A stretch of 5,921 nt of DNA, taken from positions 1 to 5,921 of the forward strand of contig JABXIP010000279.1 in the NCBI GenBank assembly GCA_013373005.1, read 5' to 3'. The translations under genes and the position numbers were made by a program. Below the pieces are notes generated by a model, which was not told where the DNA came from, searched no databases, and was given only the letters and a program-made list of their open reading frames with translations. The DNA is from Cytophagia bacterium (GTDB taxonomy: Bacteria > Bacteroidota > Bacteroidia > Cytophagales > Cyclobacteriaceae). Within the stretch, counting starts at the first letter, position 1. Each line of letters begins with the position of its first letter. Positions 5,656 through 5,921 of this stretch are shown piece by piece.

Positions 5656-5921
5656 ATGAAAGCAGCAGTAACCACCCAATACGGAGCACCGGAAGTAATT
5701 CAAATTCAAGATGTGCCCAAACCGGAAATTAAGCCCAATGAAGTTCTAATTAAGGTTAAAGCTGCCGCTGTTAACTCGGGCGATGTAAGAATCAGAGGTT
5801 TGAGAGCAGGCGGAATCACTCCCTATATCATGAAGCTAATCTTTGGCTGGAATAGGCCGGGCAATGGCATTCAGGGTTTAATGTTTTCTGGAGTAATAGA
5901 AGAAGTAGGTGCCGAAGTAAA
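5656..5921 (+). CDS. MDR-family NAD(P)-dependent alcohol dehydrogenase / quinone oxidoreductase (3' end missing)
   Basis: Only the first 88 residues are in the window; the frame is open to the end. The sequence is typical of the N-terminal GroES-like domain of medium-chain dehydrogenases/reductases: MKAAVTTQYGAPEVIQI (1-17), PKPEIKPNEVLIKVKAAAVN (21-40), SGDVRIRG (41-48), then a segment ending GLMFSGVIEEVGAEVK (73-88), where family members have a G-x-x-x-x-G-x-I-x-x-V-G block. The insert IFGWNRPGN (62-70) resembles the subgroup commonly annotated as NAD(P)-dependent alcohol dehydrogenase in Bacteroidota. The catalytic-site Cys of zinc enzymes is replaced here by Ser or Gly in the NSGD block, favouring a zinc-free, quinone-oxidoreductase-like enzyme. 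The nucleotide-binding domain is off the window, so substrate and cofactor are unproved. The ATG at 5656 aligns with the usual family start. Confidence 0.9.
   Translation, partial: MKAAVTTQYGAPEVIQIQDVPKPEIKPNEVLIKVKAAAVNSGDVRIRGLRAGGITPYIMKLIFGWNRPGNGIQGLMFSGVIEEVGAEV

Overview
The window looks like chromosomal DNA of a Bacteroidota member, most likely an aquatic Cytophagales-type bacterium. This is inferred from three things: the A+T-rich composition, starts that mostly lack a Shine-Dalgarno sequence, and protein families typical of that phylum (a short-loop membrane histidine kinase paired with a sigma54 regulator whose loop reads GAFTDA, a DUF2281-type antitoxin, a small outer-membrane beta-barrel). 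The genus cannot be fixed from the sequence alone.

Layout. Positions 1-2521 hold a two-component system on the + strand: the 3' two thirds or more of an NtrC-family response regulator (1-1194), then a membrane histidine kinase (1184-2521) that overlaps it by 11 bases. Positions 2568-3863 hold three small, A+T-rich genes on the same strand: a protein with a Cys-His-Asp hydrolase-like pattern (2568-2999), a DUF695 protein (3089-3562), and a DUF2281/VapB-like antitoxin (3669-3863) whose last residues are lost and which has no toxin beside it. At 3867-4003 lies a decayed fragment in the - orientation. It duplicates the 3' end of the gene at 4832-5428. A + strand outer-membrane beta-barrel gene (4174-4761) follows and converges on that - strand gene, a membrane-anchored four-helix-bundle (MCP-type sensor) protein. 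Between them is a repeat-rich stretch with a 12-bp-stem hairpin. A divergent MDR-family oxidoreductase begins at 5656 and runs off the end.

Function. Only the kinase and regulator form an obvious working unit: the kinase has no periplasmic domain, so its PAS-like domain or membrane segments probably sense the signal, and it would control sigma54-dependent promoters through the regulator. The other genes look independent. The stretch 2568-4045 reads as accessory sequence with a rearrangement scar: a truncated antitoxin abuts a truncated paralogue. I see no CRISPR array, tRNA, rRNA, integrase or transposase, and no clear multi-gene novel system. The points most worth checking are the antitoxin/paralogue scar, the stand-alone four-helix-bundle protein, the Cys-His-Asp protein and the hairpin repeat.
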